Shown piece by piece: positions 24,961 to 35,438 of a stretch of 64,000 nt of DNA (position 1 is its first letter; the number at the start of each line of letters is the position of its first letter). The position numbers and the translations under genes were made by a program. The notes under the pieces were generated by a model that had not been told where the DNA came from, did no database searches, and saw only the letters and a program-made list of their open reading frames with translations. Origin of the DNA: Frateuria soli (lineage in GTDB: Bacteria; Pseudomonadota; Gammaproteobacteria; Xanthomonadales; Rhodanobacteraceae); contig NZ_CP088252.1 in NCBI RefSeq assembly GCF_021117385.1, positions 2,936,501 through 3,000,500 on the forward strand, given 5' to 3'.

Positions 24961-26370
24961 ATGACCGATACCCCCGAGTTGACCGCCATCCTGCAGCGCC
25001 TGCGCACCGCGCAGGCGCACGACCCGCTGCCCTCCTGGCCCGTGCGGGCAGACCGGTTGCAGCGTCTCGCGTGCATGCTGCGCGAGCAGCGCGGCGCGTT
25101 CGCGGCGGCGATCGACGCCGACTTCGGGCAGCGCCCGGTCGAGGAAACCGAGCTGCTCGAACTGTTCCCTTCGCTCTCGGCGATCCGCCACGCCCTGCGC
25201 CACGGCAGGCGCTGGATGCGCCCGCGCCGCGCGTCCACCGGCCTGGCCTTCCTGCCCGCGGAGAACCGGCTGCTGCCGCAGCCGCGCGGCGTGGTCGGGA
25301 TCGTGGTGCCGTGGAACTACCCGCTGTTCCTGGCCGTCGGGCCACTGGTCGACGCGCTGGCGGCCGGCAACCGCGTGATGGTCAAGATGAGCGAGTTCAC
25401 GCCACGCTTCTCGGCGCTGTTTGCCGAGCAGGTTGCACGCTACCTCGCCGACGACGTCGTCGTGGTGGTCAACGGTGACGCCACGGTGGCGCAGGCGTTC
25501 AGCGCGCTGCCTTTCGACCACCTGCTGTTCACCGGTTCCACCCGCGTGGGCCATCAGGTCATGCGCACGGCCGCGGACAACCTGACGCCGGTGACGCTCG
25601 AACTGGGCGGCAAGTCGCCGGCCATCGTCGGCCCCGGCGCCGACCTGGCGAAGGCGGTCGAGCGCATCCTGGTCGGCAAACTGGTCAATGCCGGCCAGAC
25701 CTGCATCGCCCCCGACTATGTGCTGCTGCCGCGCGCACGGATGGACGACTTCGTCGAGGCCGCACGGGCCACGGTCGCGCGGCTCTACCCCGACCTTGCA
25801 ACCAGCCGTCAATACACCAGCCTGATTTCGGACCTGTACTTCGAGCGCATGGCGACGCTGCGCGACGAGGCAGCGGCCGCCGGCGCACGCGTGGTGCCAC
25901 TGGCCGACGCACCGGCCGACCCCGTGCGGCGTCTGTTCCCGCCGCAACTGCTGCTCGACGTGCCGGACGGACCACGGGTGATGCGCGAGGAGATCTTCGG
26001 CCCACTGCTGCCGCTGGTCGCCTTCGATCACATCGAGCAGGCGATCGCTCACGTGAACGCGCGGCCGCACCCGCTCGCCCTGTACCTGTTCGAGCGCGAC
26101 CGGCGCACCATCGACACGGTCCTCGCCCATACCCGGGCCGGCGGCGTGACCGTGAACGACACGCTCTATCACATCGCCCAGCACGGCCTGCCGTTCGGCG
26201 GCGTCGGCGCTTCGGGCATGGGCGGCTACCACGGCAAGGCGGGTTTCGAGACGTTCTCGCACCTCAAGCCGGTGTTCGCGCAATCGCGCTGGAACGGCGC
26301 AGGCCTGCTGCGCCCGCCCTACGGGCCGCGTTTCCGGCGCCTGCTGGAGCTGCTGCTGCGACACGGCTGA
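24961..26370 (+). CDS. coniferyl-aldehyde dehydrogenase-type aldehyde dehydrogenase
   Basis: The 469-aa class-3-like aldehyde dehydrogenase oxidises aromatic or fatty aldehydes with NAD(P)+. The motifs are VVGIVVPWNYPLFLAV, LLFTGSTRVGHQVM, LELGGKSPAIV with the catalytic glutamate, and NAGQTCIAPDYVLL with the catalytic cysteine. The length near 470, the ending GMGGYHGKAGFETFSHLKPVF and the early HGRRWMRPRR segment place it in the coniferyl-aldehyde/ALDH3 group. The true substrate cannot be told from the sequence. ATG 24961 opens MTDTPELTAIL. A strong bidirectional terminator separates it from fadL. Confidence 0.85.
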   Translation: MTDTPELTAILQRLRTAQAHDPLPSWPVRADRLQRLACMLREQRGAFAAAIDADFGQRPVEETELLELFPSLSAIRHALRHGRRWMRPRRASTGLAFLPAENRLLPQPRGVVGIVVPWNYPLFLAVGPLVDALAAGNRVMVKMSEFTPRFSALFAEQVARYLADDVVVVVNGDATVAQAFSALPFDHLLFTGSTRVGHQVMRTAADNLTPVTLELGGKSPAIVGPGADLAKAVERILVGKLVNAGQTCIAPDYVLLPRARMDDFVEAARATVARLYPDLATSRQYTSLISDLYFERMATLRDEAAAAGARVVPLADAPADPVRRLFPPQLLLDVPDGPRVMREEIFGPLLPLVAFDHIEQAIAHVNARPHPLALYLFERDRRTIDTVLAHTRAGGVTVNDTLYHIAQHGLPFGGVGASGMGGYHGKAGFETFSHLKPVFAQSRWNGAGLLRPPYGPRFRRLLELLLRHG

Positions 26371-26453
26371 GGCTCTTCGCAGAGCACGCTCGCGGGTGAT
26401 TCTCCCGCCCCGGTCCCGGCCGATTGACTGGCCTGGCATCGGGCGACGGGCAC

Positions 26454-26486
26454 AAAAAAACCTCCCCGCTCGCGCGGGGAGGTTTT
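26454..26486. terminator. bidirectional intrinsic terminator
   Basis: CCTCCCCGC (26461-26469) pairs with GCGGGGAGG (26474-26482). Seven A residues precede and TTTT follows. It serves the convergent aldehyde dehydrogenase and fadL genes. Confidence 0.9.
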
Positions 26487-26499
26487 GCCATGCAACCGA

Positions 26500-27996
26500 T
26501 CAGAACTTGTACTGCGCCGACAGGCTCAGCAGGTTGCCGTAGTCCTCGAAATTGCCGGTAAGCACGTCGCCGGTGCTGCTGGTCGCGTTGACGTGCGCCT
26601 TGTTGACGAAGATGTGCGCATACGAGGCGTTGAGTTCGAAATGCTCGCTGGCCTTATAGCCCAGACCCACCGTGGCGAACTTGCGGGTCGAATCGGGCAC
26701 GCGCGGGGTGCGCGTGGCGTTGTAGGTCGGCGTGGTGTCGACCGAGACGCCGGCGCGCAGGGTCAGCTTGTCGTTGACGTAGTAGTCGCCGCCGACGGCC
26801 GCATACCAGGTGTTGCGCCAGTTGTAGGTCTCCACGCTGTCCGGCTGGGTGTTGCCGTACTTCACGCGAAGTTCCTTGAACACGTCCCACTTGGTCCATG
26901 CCAGGTCGATGCCGAGGCCGAACTTCTCGCCCTGGTGCCAGTAGCTGGCGGTGGCGGTTGCCGGCGTGGTGAAGTCGGCCTTGCCCGTGGTGTGCTCGAA
27001 GGGCGGCAGCGAGGCGGCCAGCTGCGGATTGGTCAGCAGCAGGTCGTAGCCCGGCGTGCGGGTGAAGTTGCCGGTGCCCTCCAGCGTGTGGGCGATCTTG
27101 GAGTGGTAGTTGAGCGACAGCTTGTCGTTCGGGGTGAGCTTCCAGTAGCCACCCACCTGCCAGCCGTAGGCGGTGTCGTCGCCCTTGATGCGGGCATAGC
27201 CATCCACGCCCACCGGGGTGGCGGCCGCCACGCCGGCGGCGGCGGCCCGGCCCTGCTGTACGGCCGCCTGGATCATGGCCTGGGCCTGCGCGGCCGAGAT
27301 CTGCCCGGCAGCAGCGGCGGCCTGGATCTGCGCCACGCCGGCAGCCGTCTGTGCCTGGATGCCCTGCTGGACGCTCAGGCCGATGGCGTTGTAGTTGATC
27401 GCGGAAGTCAGCTCCGCGGAGGTCTTCTGCGCAATGACGCTGGCGCCGAGCGCGAAGTTGTCGGTCACGTCGAACGAGCCGGACAAGGTGGCGTCCAGCG
27501 ACTGGAACTTCGACTTCAGGCCGTGGTAGCGGCCCATCCAGCCACTGTCGTATTCGGTCTGGAAGCCGAACGGCACGGAGAAGCCGAAGCCCAGGTGCAC
27601 GCGGTCGGAAACCTTGGTGGCGAAGAACAGCGCCGGGACCGGCAGCGTGGTGCCTGCATCGCCACCGTCGCCGCCACTGATCGGGCGACCCAGCGCGTCA
27701 TGGGCGCTGCCGCTGAACTTGGCGCTGAAGTTGATGGCAGTGACGTCGGCCTGGAAATAGGTGCCGTCCAGGTCGCTCATCGCGGCCGGGTTGTTCACCA
27801 CCACCGAGACGTCGCCGCCAGCCGTGCCGGAACCGGCATAGGCGCGGCCCATGGCCTTGGCGCTGTTTTCCTTCAGCTGGAAAGCGCTGGCGTCGGCGGC
27901 CTGCGGCAACGCCAGCGCACCGGCGACGGCAAGGCTCAGCGCGGCCAGCGCCAGGGGCCGGGCAGCGCCCGGGAGGGAACGAAAAGACATAGGCAT
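26500..27996 (-). CDS. FadL-family outer-membrane long-chain fatty acid transporter
   Basis: The 498-aa beta-barrel precursor has a signal peptide (residues 1-37, ending AADAS-AFQ). The FadL N-terminus AFQLKENSAKAMGRAYAGSG is followed by the conserved NNPAAMSDL. It ends in a phenylalanine (SAQYKF), as outer-membrane proteins do. FadL takes up long-chain fatty acids and other hydrophobic molecules. Near residues 205-250 there is an Ala/Gln-rich low-complexity helix (QIQAAAAAGQISAAQAQAMI and on) that interrupts the barrel sequence. ATG 27996 has AGGAG seven bases upstream. The desaturase gene at 45.5 kb may share this fatty-acid context but is not linked. Confidence 0.9.
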   Translation of the reverse strand: MPMSFRSLPGAARPLALAALSLAVAGALALPQAADASAFQLKENSAKAMGRAYAGSGTAGGDVSVVVNNPAAMSDLDGTYFQADVTAINFSAKFSGSAHDALGRPISGGDGGDAGTTLPVPALFFATKVSDRVHLGFGFSVPFGFQTEYDSGWMGRYHGLKSKFQSLDATLSGSFDVTDNFALGASVIAQKTSAELTSAINYNAIGLSVQQGIQAQTAAGVAQIQAAAAAGQISAAQAQAMIQAAVQQGRAAAAGVAAATPVGVDGYARIKGDDTAYGWQVGGYWKLTPNDKLSLNYHSKIAHTLEGTGNFTRTPGYDLLLTNPQLAASLPPFEHTTGKADFTTPATATASYWHQGEKFGLGIDLAWTKWDVFKELRVKYGNTQPDSVETYNWRNTWYAAVGGDYYVNDKLTLRAGVSVDTTPTYNATRTPRVPDSTRKFATVGLGYKASEHFELNASYAHIFVNKAHVNATSSTGDVLTGNFEDYGNLLSLSAQYKF

Positions 27997-28198
27997 CGCT
28001 AAGCTCCTGCTTATCTTAAGACGCGGCTCGGGGTGGCAACGGGGACCGCTGCCGCGGTTTTTTCATACGCGCGTTTGAGGCCCCCGGGCGACACTCTGCC
28101 CAGCCCCTCCCGGGCTTGCAAGTGCGACCGCAGCATTGGCGCCGCGCACTGCTACCCTTCCTTTCGCCCCCCCACGCCACCGCTGTCGGAGTTCTCCC

Positions 28199-28486
28199 AT
28201 GCACTGTTTCGTGTACGCCAGCCAGCGCAAATCCGATACCTACGTATGGCTCGCCGCTCGCGACGAGTTCGGCGTGGTTCCCGAATCGTTGTCGATGCTG
28301 CTCGGCGACCTGCGCTTCGTGCTCGAGGTGCAGCTGGACGAACAGCGCCGCCTGCCGCACGAGGACACCGAGGTCGTGCTCGAACATCTGCGTACCCAGG
28401 GCTGGCACCTGCAACTGCCGCCGCAGGAAACGCTTGCGGTGGCCAACCAGTCGCAACGCAGTACGCCGGACGACCGCGACGAATGA
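28199..28486 (+). CDS. YcgL-domain protein
   Basis: The 95-aa protein opens MHCFVYASQRKSDTYVWLA and has the YcgL pattern of a mixed alpha/beta domain (VPESLSMLLGDLRFVLEVQL, then LRTQGWHLQLPP). E. coli YcgL is of similar size. The structure is known but the function is not. It is divergent from fadL and 64 bases ahead of the ankyrin gene on the same strand. Confidence 0.88.
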   Translation: MHCFVYASQRKSDTYVWLAARDEFGVVPESLSMLLGDLRFVLEVQLDEQRRLPHEDTEVVLEHLRTQGWHLQLPPQETLAVANQSQRSTPDDRDE

Positions 28487-28550
28487 TTTGTGGTGCCAGG
28501 GTTAACGTGCCGTTACCGTCTGCGGCGCCGACGCTTCCTATACTCGCGCC

Positions 28551-31500
28551 ATGAATGAGCCCCGATCGCGCCACCGCCCACCGTCCCTGCTCAAGGGAGC
28601 GGCCTGGTTCCTGCCTGGATGGATTGCCGTGGCGATCGCCGCGCTGGGGGCGCATCCGCTGGCGCTGATCCCGCTGCTGGCGGCCAACGCGCTGACCATG
28701 GCGGCGGTGTGCCATGCGATCGGGTTCGATCCGGAACCGCGATTCGGGCGGACCGTGCTTCGCCGTGGTGCCGCGCACCTGGTGATGTTCAGCGGCTACG
28801 TGGCGCTGGTGTTCCTGTTGATCGCCTGGCCGATGCTTGAACTGCGCCAGCAGCCGAGCCTGGGCGGCGTGCTGTTGCTCGCCGGCGCACTGGTGGTGGC
28901 GCTGGTGTCGTTGTGGCGCGTGTGGCCGGCATTCGGCCTGGTGTTCGTGTGGGACGACGCCTACCCGGCACAGAGCGACGGCTCGTGGATCTTCACCGCG
29001 ACCGCGCGCAGCCTCGCCTTCGGCCGCCACCTGGCCCGCGAGGAGCGCTTCTTCAGCCATTTCCTGCCGGCGGCATTCGCGCTGCTGGTGCTGGCCTTCG
29101 GCGCCATCGCGCTGACCGGACTGTACGGGGTACTGCCGCCCGAGCTGCGCACCGCGGCGTTGATGGTCTACGGCCTGGCCCTGCTGCCGCTGGGCTGCCT
29201 GGTGATCGCCAACCGCACCCTGCGCGCGTTGCTGTGCGAGCGCTCGCGGCCGCGCCGGCGCAGCGAGGACGCGCCCCTGCCGGCCGATTTCGCCGCGGCC
29301 CCGGCACCGCGTCCGACGGTGCTGAGCGAGGAAGAGCGCACCGCCGGCGCACCCGAACAAGGGACGGCGCTGCTCACCGCGGCGCGGGACGGCGACATCG
29401 AGCGCGCGCTTGCGCTGGTCGAAGCCGGCGCCGATCCGGACACCGCGCCCGCGCCCCACGAGCGCGACCAGCGCCCGGTACTCACCCTGGCCGCGTTGCT
29501 GCCGGACACCCGCCTGCTGCGGGCCCTGATCGCCAAGGGCGCCGACGTCAACCGCGCCAGCGGCGGCCTCACCGCCCTCCTGGCGGCCACCCGCGACAGC
29601 TGGCACGGCCGCGCCGAGGCGGTCATGACCCTGCTCGCCAACGGCGCCAGCCCGCTGGCCGCCGACAGCGAGGGCAACACCCCCCTGCACGGTGCCGCAC
29701 TGAGCGAGGAACCGATCGTCGCGGCGATGTTGCTGGACGCCGCCGCACCGGTGAACGCACTCAACCGGGCGGGCGTCACCCCGCTGGCGGCCGCGTGTCG
29801 CGCGGCCAACTGGCCGCTCGCCCGGTACCTGCTCGAACACGGTGCCAAGCCGGCGCCCGGCGAGGGCGAACCGGCGCTGGTCGCCGCCGCCGGCATTGCC
29901 GATGACGATCCGGCGGGCGTGAAGCTGCTGCTCAAGCACCGCGCGAACGTCAACGCCACCGACGTCCACCAGCGCAGCGCCTTGCTGGCCGCCGCCGCCG
30001 AAGGCCATCTGCAGATCGCCCGCACGCTGCTCGCCGCCGGCGCCGACCCCAACCTGGCCGACCGCCACGGCACCACCGCGCTGATGGAAGCGGCTCGCTG
30101 CGGCGCCAGCGAGCTGGTACAGGTGCTTGCCGACGCACACGCCGACGCCCGCGCCTGCGACAGCCACGATCGCGATGCGCTCACGCTCGCCTGCCAGTCG
30201 CCGCATGCGCAGACCGGCACCGTGCGCGCCCTGCTCGATCTCGGCGCCGACCCCAAGCGTCCCGGCAGTGATGGTCGGAGTGCGCTGGACCACGCCGCGG
30301 CCGCCGGTCGGTGGGACCTGGTCGCGCTGCTCGATCCGGAGTCGCCGCTGCCCGCGAGCCTGGGCGGCGACGCGCCGGAAGACGACGACACGCCGGCGCG
30401 CCTGCTCGAAGCGCTGCGGCGGGGCCAGTGGGCGGTCATCGCCGCGTTCGCCGAACGAGCGCGGCAGTGGCCGCAGCCGCAGCTCGCGCAGCTCTTCCTG
30501 GACCTGTCCGCGCCCGGCTTGAGTCCGGCGCGACGCTGGTTGCTCGAACACGGGCTCGACGTCGAAGCGCATCTGGCCGCGACGGCCATCGACGCCGAGG
30601 ACGCGCCGCCCGCACCCGGCCGGCGCCTGTTCGATGCACTGCTGGCCCAGCTGCCCGCCTCCACCGAAGCGGTCGACGACCTCCTCAAGGCCGGCGCCAC
30701 GCCCGCCGGCGCCGGCCTGCTCGCGCAGGTGCTGGGCACTTCCGGCGAGAGCGACCAGGGCGCGGCGTTGCCGCTCAAGCTGCTCGACGCCGGCGCGGAT
30801 GCATTCGGTTCCGACGCACGCGGACGCACGCCGCTGCAGCTGGCGGCGATCCACCGTCAGGGCGCGCTGCTCGAAGCCCTGCTGGCACGCGGCTGCGACC
30901 CGAACGTCCGCGACGCGGCCGGTCGCACGCCGCTGTTCGCCGCGATCGAGCACGGCGAGAGCGGGCTGGGACTGGTGCGTGCGCTGATCGCCCACGGCGC
31001 CGATGCCGAGGCCACCGACGCCAGCGGCGAGACGCCGCTCGGCCTGGCGCTGGAACATGGCGCCATCCAGCACTGGCTGGACTGGGGCGACTGGGTGCGT
31101 CCGCGTCGCACCCTGACCGCGGCGGACCTTCCGGCCGCCACCCGCTCGGGCGCGCTGACCGCGGTCGAACGCCTGCTGGAACTCGGCTTCGACGTGGACA
31201 CCCGCGATGCGCAGGGTGCCACCGCGCTGGTGCATGCCTGCGGCGCCGGCCATCGCGAGATCGCCGAGCGCCTGCTGGACGCCGGCGCGGATGCCACCCT
31301 GGCCGCGGGTACCGGCGTCACGCCGCTCGCCGCAGCCGTGGGCGCGCGCCGTGATGCGCTGGTCGGCGTGCTGCTCGACCACGGCGTGGCGGTGGACCAG
31401 CGGTTGCCAGGCGAGACGACCGCACTGATGGTCGCCGCGGCGCTGGGCTATCCCGAGATCGTCGAACACCTGCTGGCCGGCGGCGCCGACATCCATGCGG

Positions 31501-31994
31501 TCGACATGCGCGGGCGCACCACGCTGCATGCCGCCGCGCAGTTCGGCTTCGAACACAACGACAGCCTGCGTGCGCGGCGCCTGTTCGACGTGCTGCTCAA
31601 GCATGGCGCCGACGTCAACCGCGCCGACAACGAGGGCAAGACGCCGCTGCTGCTGCTGCTCGGCGCACAGTTCAAGCCGGGTACCGCCTGCGACGCTACC
31701 CACCTGGCCGCCCTGCTGCCGGTGCTGCTCGACGCCGGCGCGCAGCTGGAGCACGCGGACCAACGCGGTGTCACCGCGCTGCACGCCTGCGCCATGCACG
31801 CGCTGCTGCCGGCCGCCCGCGTGCTGCTGGCCCGCGGCGCCGACCGCCAGGCGGCCGACGCGTTCGGCCGCACGCCGGCCGACGTGGCCCGCCACCTGGG
31901 CCTGATCGACATCGCCCACGAACTGGCCGCGCGCAGCAACGCCGTGCCGAGCGTGCGGCAGATGCTGCGCCAGCCTGCGCAACCGGCGGAATGA
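28551..31994 (+). CDS. large membrane protein with a long ankyrin-repeat domain
   Basis: The 1147-aa protein is in two parts. Residues 1-240 hold about six hydrophobic segments, such as LIPLLAANALTMAAVCHAI, AHLVMFSGYVALVFLLIAW and AFALLVLAFGAIALTGLYGVL. From about residue 275 to 1120 there is a long chain of ankyrin repeats, seen in recurring G-x-T-P/A-L-x-x-A units and LL-x-x-GAD(P/V)N closings. Two or three imperfect repeats lie in the middle (around 600-720). Ankyrin repeats bind proteins, so this looks like a membrane-anchored scaffold. No catalytic motif was seen. Codon use matches the neighbours. It is probably a lineage-specific gene. Confidence 0.85.
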   Translation: MNEPRSRHRPPSLLKGAAWFLPGWIAVAIAALGAHPLALIPLLAANALTMAAVCHAIGFDPEPRFGRTVLRRGAAHLVMFSGYVALVFLLIAWPMLELRQQPSLGGVLLLAGALVVALVSLWRVWPAFGLVFVWDDAYPAQSDGSWIFTATARSLAFGRHLAREERFFSHFLPAAFALLVLAFGAIALTGLYGVLPPELRTAALMVYGLALLPLGCLVIANRTLRALLCERSRPRRRSEDAPLPADFAAAPAPRPTVLSEEERTAGAPEQGTALLTAARDGDIERALALVEAGADPDTAPAPHERDQRPVLTLAALLPDTRLLRALIAKGADVNRASGGLTALLAATRDSWHGRAEAVMTLLANGASPLAADSEGNTPLHGAALSEEPIVAAMLLDAAAPVNALNRAGVTPLAAACRAANWPLARYLLEHGAKPAPGEGEPALVAAAGIADDDPAGVKLLLKHRANVNATDVHQRSALLAAAAEGHLQIARTLLAAGADPNLADRHGTTALMEAARCGASELVQVLADAHADARACDSHDRDALTLACQSPHAQTGTVRALLDLGADPKRPGSDGRSALDHAAAAGRWDLVALLDPESPLPASLGGDAPEDDDTPARLLEALRRGQWAVIAAFAERARQWPQPQLAQLFLDLSAPGLSPARRWLLEHGLDVEAHLAATAIDAEDAPPAPGRRLFDALLAQLPASTEAVDDLLKAGATPAGAGLLAQVLGTSGESDQGAALPLKLLDAGADAFGSDARGRTPLQLAAIHRQGALLEALLARGCDPNVRDAAGRTPLFAAIEHGESGLGLVRALIAHGADAEATDASGETPLGLALEHGAIQHWLDWGDWVRPRRTLTAADLPAATRSGALTAVERLLELGFDVDTRDAQGATALVHACGAGHREIAERLLDAGADATLAAGTGVTPLAAAVGARRDALVGVLLDHGVAVDQRLPGETTALMVAAALGYPEIVEHLLAGGADIHAVDMRGRTTLHAAAQFGFEHNDSLRARRLFDVLLKHGADVNRADNEGKTPLLLLLGAQFKPGTACDATHLAALLPVLLDAGAQLEHADQRGVTALHACAMHALLPAARVLLARGADRQAADAFGRTPADVARHLGLIDIAHELAARSNAVPSVRQMLRQPAQPAE

Positions 31995-32120
31995 TTCACG
32001 CTCGCGCGATCTGAAGCACTCCTCGAGAGGGTGTGGACGGGGCCCGCGCCTCGCGGCAATCCGGCCGGCGCCGAACCGAAGCATCCCCCTTCCCTCTCCC
32101 TGTCGGGAGCCCCTGCGTCG

Positions 32121-33929
32121 TCAGCCGGAAGGCGACGATGATTCCGGCCGCTCCCGCTCCGCGTCCGCTTCGAACAACTGCTCCAGGTCCGTCAATGCCT
32201 CGCGCGTGGTCTGCACGATGCGCGCATCGTCGTCGTAGACCAGGTACTGCCGCTTGAGCAGCTCGGCATCCTGCTGGCGGAAGCGTTCCACCCGCGCTCT
32301 GGCCACGTCGCTCGCCATGCCCAGGGCCTCCAGCGTCATCTGCGTCATCTGCAGGCTGGAGCAGAGCGTCTCGCGCACCGGATCGTCGATCCCCAGGTCC
32401 ATCAGCCGCCACACGTGCTGGCGGTTGCGCGCACGCGCGACGACCTTCAGGTGCGGGTACTGCCGGCGCACCAGCCGCGCCACGCGCAAGCTCGATTCGG
32501 GATCGTCACTGGCCAGCACGAACACCTCGGCCTTGTCCGCCTGCGCCGCGCGCAGCAGCTCCGGACGAGCCGGGTCGCCGTAGAAGATGTCGTTCCAGCC
32601 GCCAAAGCGCTGCACCAGGTCGATCTGCTCGACCGAATGATCCAGCGCCACGAAGCGGATGCCCTGCGCACGCAGCACGCGCGCCACGATCTGCCCCATG
32701 CGCCCGTAGCCGGCGATGATCACCTTCGGCGTCTGGGTCTCGATGGTGTCGTACTCGCGCACCGCCTTCCTGGGCCGTGCGCCGAGAACACGCCCCGTCA
32801 GCGCGACCAGCAGCGGCGTCAGCGCCATCGACAGCGTGATCGCCAGCACCAGCCGGCTGTGCAGCGCGCCGTCGAGGATGCGCTGCCCGGCCGCGAGGTT
32901 GAGCACCACGAAGGCGAATTCGCCACCGCTGGCCAGCAGCACCGCCAGACGCAGCGACTCGCCACGATCGAGCCCGCTGACCAGCCGCCCCAGCGGCCAC
33001 AGCAACACGCCCTTGACCAGCAGCAACCCCACCACCAGCGCCAGCACGCGCAGCGGCTCGTGCAGCAGCAGGGACAGATCCATCGACATGCCCACGCTGA
33101 TGAAGAACAGCCCCAGCAGCAGGCCCTTGAACGGTTCCAGATGCGATTCGAGCTCGTGCCGGTATTCCGAGTCCGCCAGCAGCACGCCAGCGAGGAAGGC
33201 ACCCAGCGTGGACGACACGCCCACCCGCTCCATCAGCCATGCCGTGCCCATCACCACCAGCAGCGCGGTGGCGGTGGACACCTCCACCGCGTCCGCCTTG
33301 GCGACGAAGCGGAACACCGGCCGCAACAGGTAGCGCCCGCCGACCACCACGGCCACGATGGCGCCCACCGTGCGCAGCACGCTGGGCAGGTCCAGGCCGT
33401 GTCCGCCGGAGGTTGCCAGCAACGGCACCATCGCGATCAACGGAATCGCCGCCAGGTCCTGGAACAGCAGGATGGCGAACGCCTGCCGCCCGTAGGCCCA
33501 GCCCGCCTCCTTGCGCTCGGCCAGGATCTGCAGCCCGAACGCAGTGGACGACAGCGCCAGGCTGCCCCCGACGATCACCGCCGTCGGCCCCCGGAGCCCG
33601 AACCAGGCGAAGCCGATCGCACCGATCGCGATGCCGCAGGCCAGCACCTGCAGCAGGCCGGTACCGAACACCGCGCGACGCATCACCCACAGGCGCTGCG
33701 GCGAGAGCTCCAGTCCGATCACGAACAGCATCAGCACCACGCCGAACTCGGAGATCGTCGCCACGCCGGCGGTATCGCTGACCAGACCCAGCTCCTGCGG
33801 GCCGATCACCACGCCGGCCAGGAGATAGCCCAGCACCGAGCCGAGCCGGAAACGCTTGGTCAGCGGAACGGCGATCACCGTCGCCAGCAGGAACACCAGC
33901 GCGGTTTCGAGGTAGTGATGGCTTTCCAC
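32121..33929 (-). CDS. KefC-type K+/H+ antiporter with TrkA-N domain
   Basis: The 602-aa protein begins with about twelve membrane segments of the CPA2 antiporter family (LGSVLGYLLAGVVIGPQELGL, ALSSTAFGLQIL, LFQDLAAIPLIAMVPLL). It continues with a cytoplasmic RCK/TrkA-N Rossmann domain (VIIAGYGRMGQIVARVLRAQGI, GDPARPELLRAAQ). Such proteins release K+ in exchange for H+ under electrophile or acid stress, often controlled by glutathione adducts. GTG 33929 (VESHHYLETALVF) matches the family start. An ATG at 34001 adds 24 residues. A KefF/KefG partner gene is not next to it. Confidence 0.88.
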   Translation of the reverse strand: MESHHYLETALVFLLATVIAVPLTKRFRLGSVLGYLLAGVVIGPQELGLVSDTAGVATISEFGVVLMLFVIGLELSPQRLWVMRRAVFGTGLLQVLACGIAIGAIGFAWFGLRGPTAVIVGGSLALSSTAFGLQILAERKEAGWAYGRQAFAILLFQDLAAIPLIAMVPLLATSGGHGLDLPSVLRTVGAIVAVVVGGRYLLRPVFRFVAKADAVEVSTATALLVVMGTAWLMERVGVSSTLGAFLAGVLLADSEYRHELESHLEPFKGLLLGLFFISVGMSMDLSLLLHEPLRVLALVVGLLLVKGVLLWPLGRLVSGLDRGESLRLAVLLASGGEFAFVVLNLAAGQRILDGALHSRLVLAITLSMALTPLLVALTGRVLGARPRKAVREYDTIETQTPKVIIAGYGRMGQIVARVLRAQGIRFVALDHSVEQIDLVQRFGGWNDIFYGDPARPELLRAAQADKAEVFVLASDDPESSLRVARLVRRQYPHLKVVARARNRQHVWRLMDLGIDDPVRETLCSSLQMTQMTLEALGMASDVARARVERFRQQDAELLKRQYLVYDDDARIVQTTREALTDLEQLFEADAERERPESSSPSG

Positions 33930-34268
33930 GCGCGCGACGCCTTGGAGGGGATGCCTGATTATTCCACGGCGCAGCGCCCTGATCGCCCGCTTGCGGACCA
34001 CGGAATCATGGGCGCGATGAGCCCGTCACGCTCGCCATGGCGTCCGGCTGTCACGGGCCTTGGCCCGGATTCCATGCCGGTGCAAGGTCGCGCGGTTGCG
34101 TACGCCCTCCGCTCGATCCGCGGGTCTGCACGGGAGGAGTGTTCCGCCTGGGCGCTAGCCCCGGGAGGCCATCGGTACCGTCGGCCCACCATTACTGCGC
34201 GCGGCGGCCCTGGCCGGACCGGCGCGAACGATGCTGTCGAGCGCGTACGAACTGCCCCCCGCGATGGC
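33930..34268. other. intergenic stretch of about 340 bases without a recognised gene
   Basis: This lies between the start of the KefC-type gene and the stop of hemB, both read leftwards. It must hold the KefC promoter and the hemB 3' end. I see no family match in any frame and no clear terminator. Base composition is a little less regular than the coding DNA on either side. Confidence 0.5.

Positions 34269-35438
<1,170 letters not shown>

Noticed and set aside
28152-32084. A 1310-codon open frame on the minus strand
   Set aside because: It is the mirror of the ankyrin-repeat gene in very GC-rich DNA. Its translation is Gln/Arg/Gly-rich without any domain, while the opposite strand has clear ankyrin motifs.
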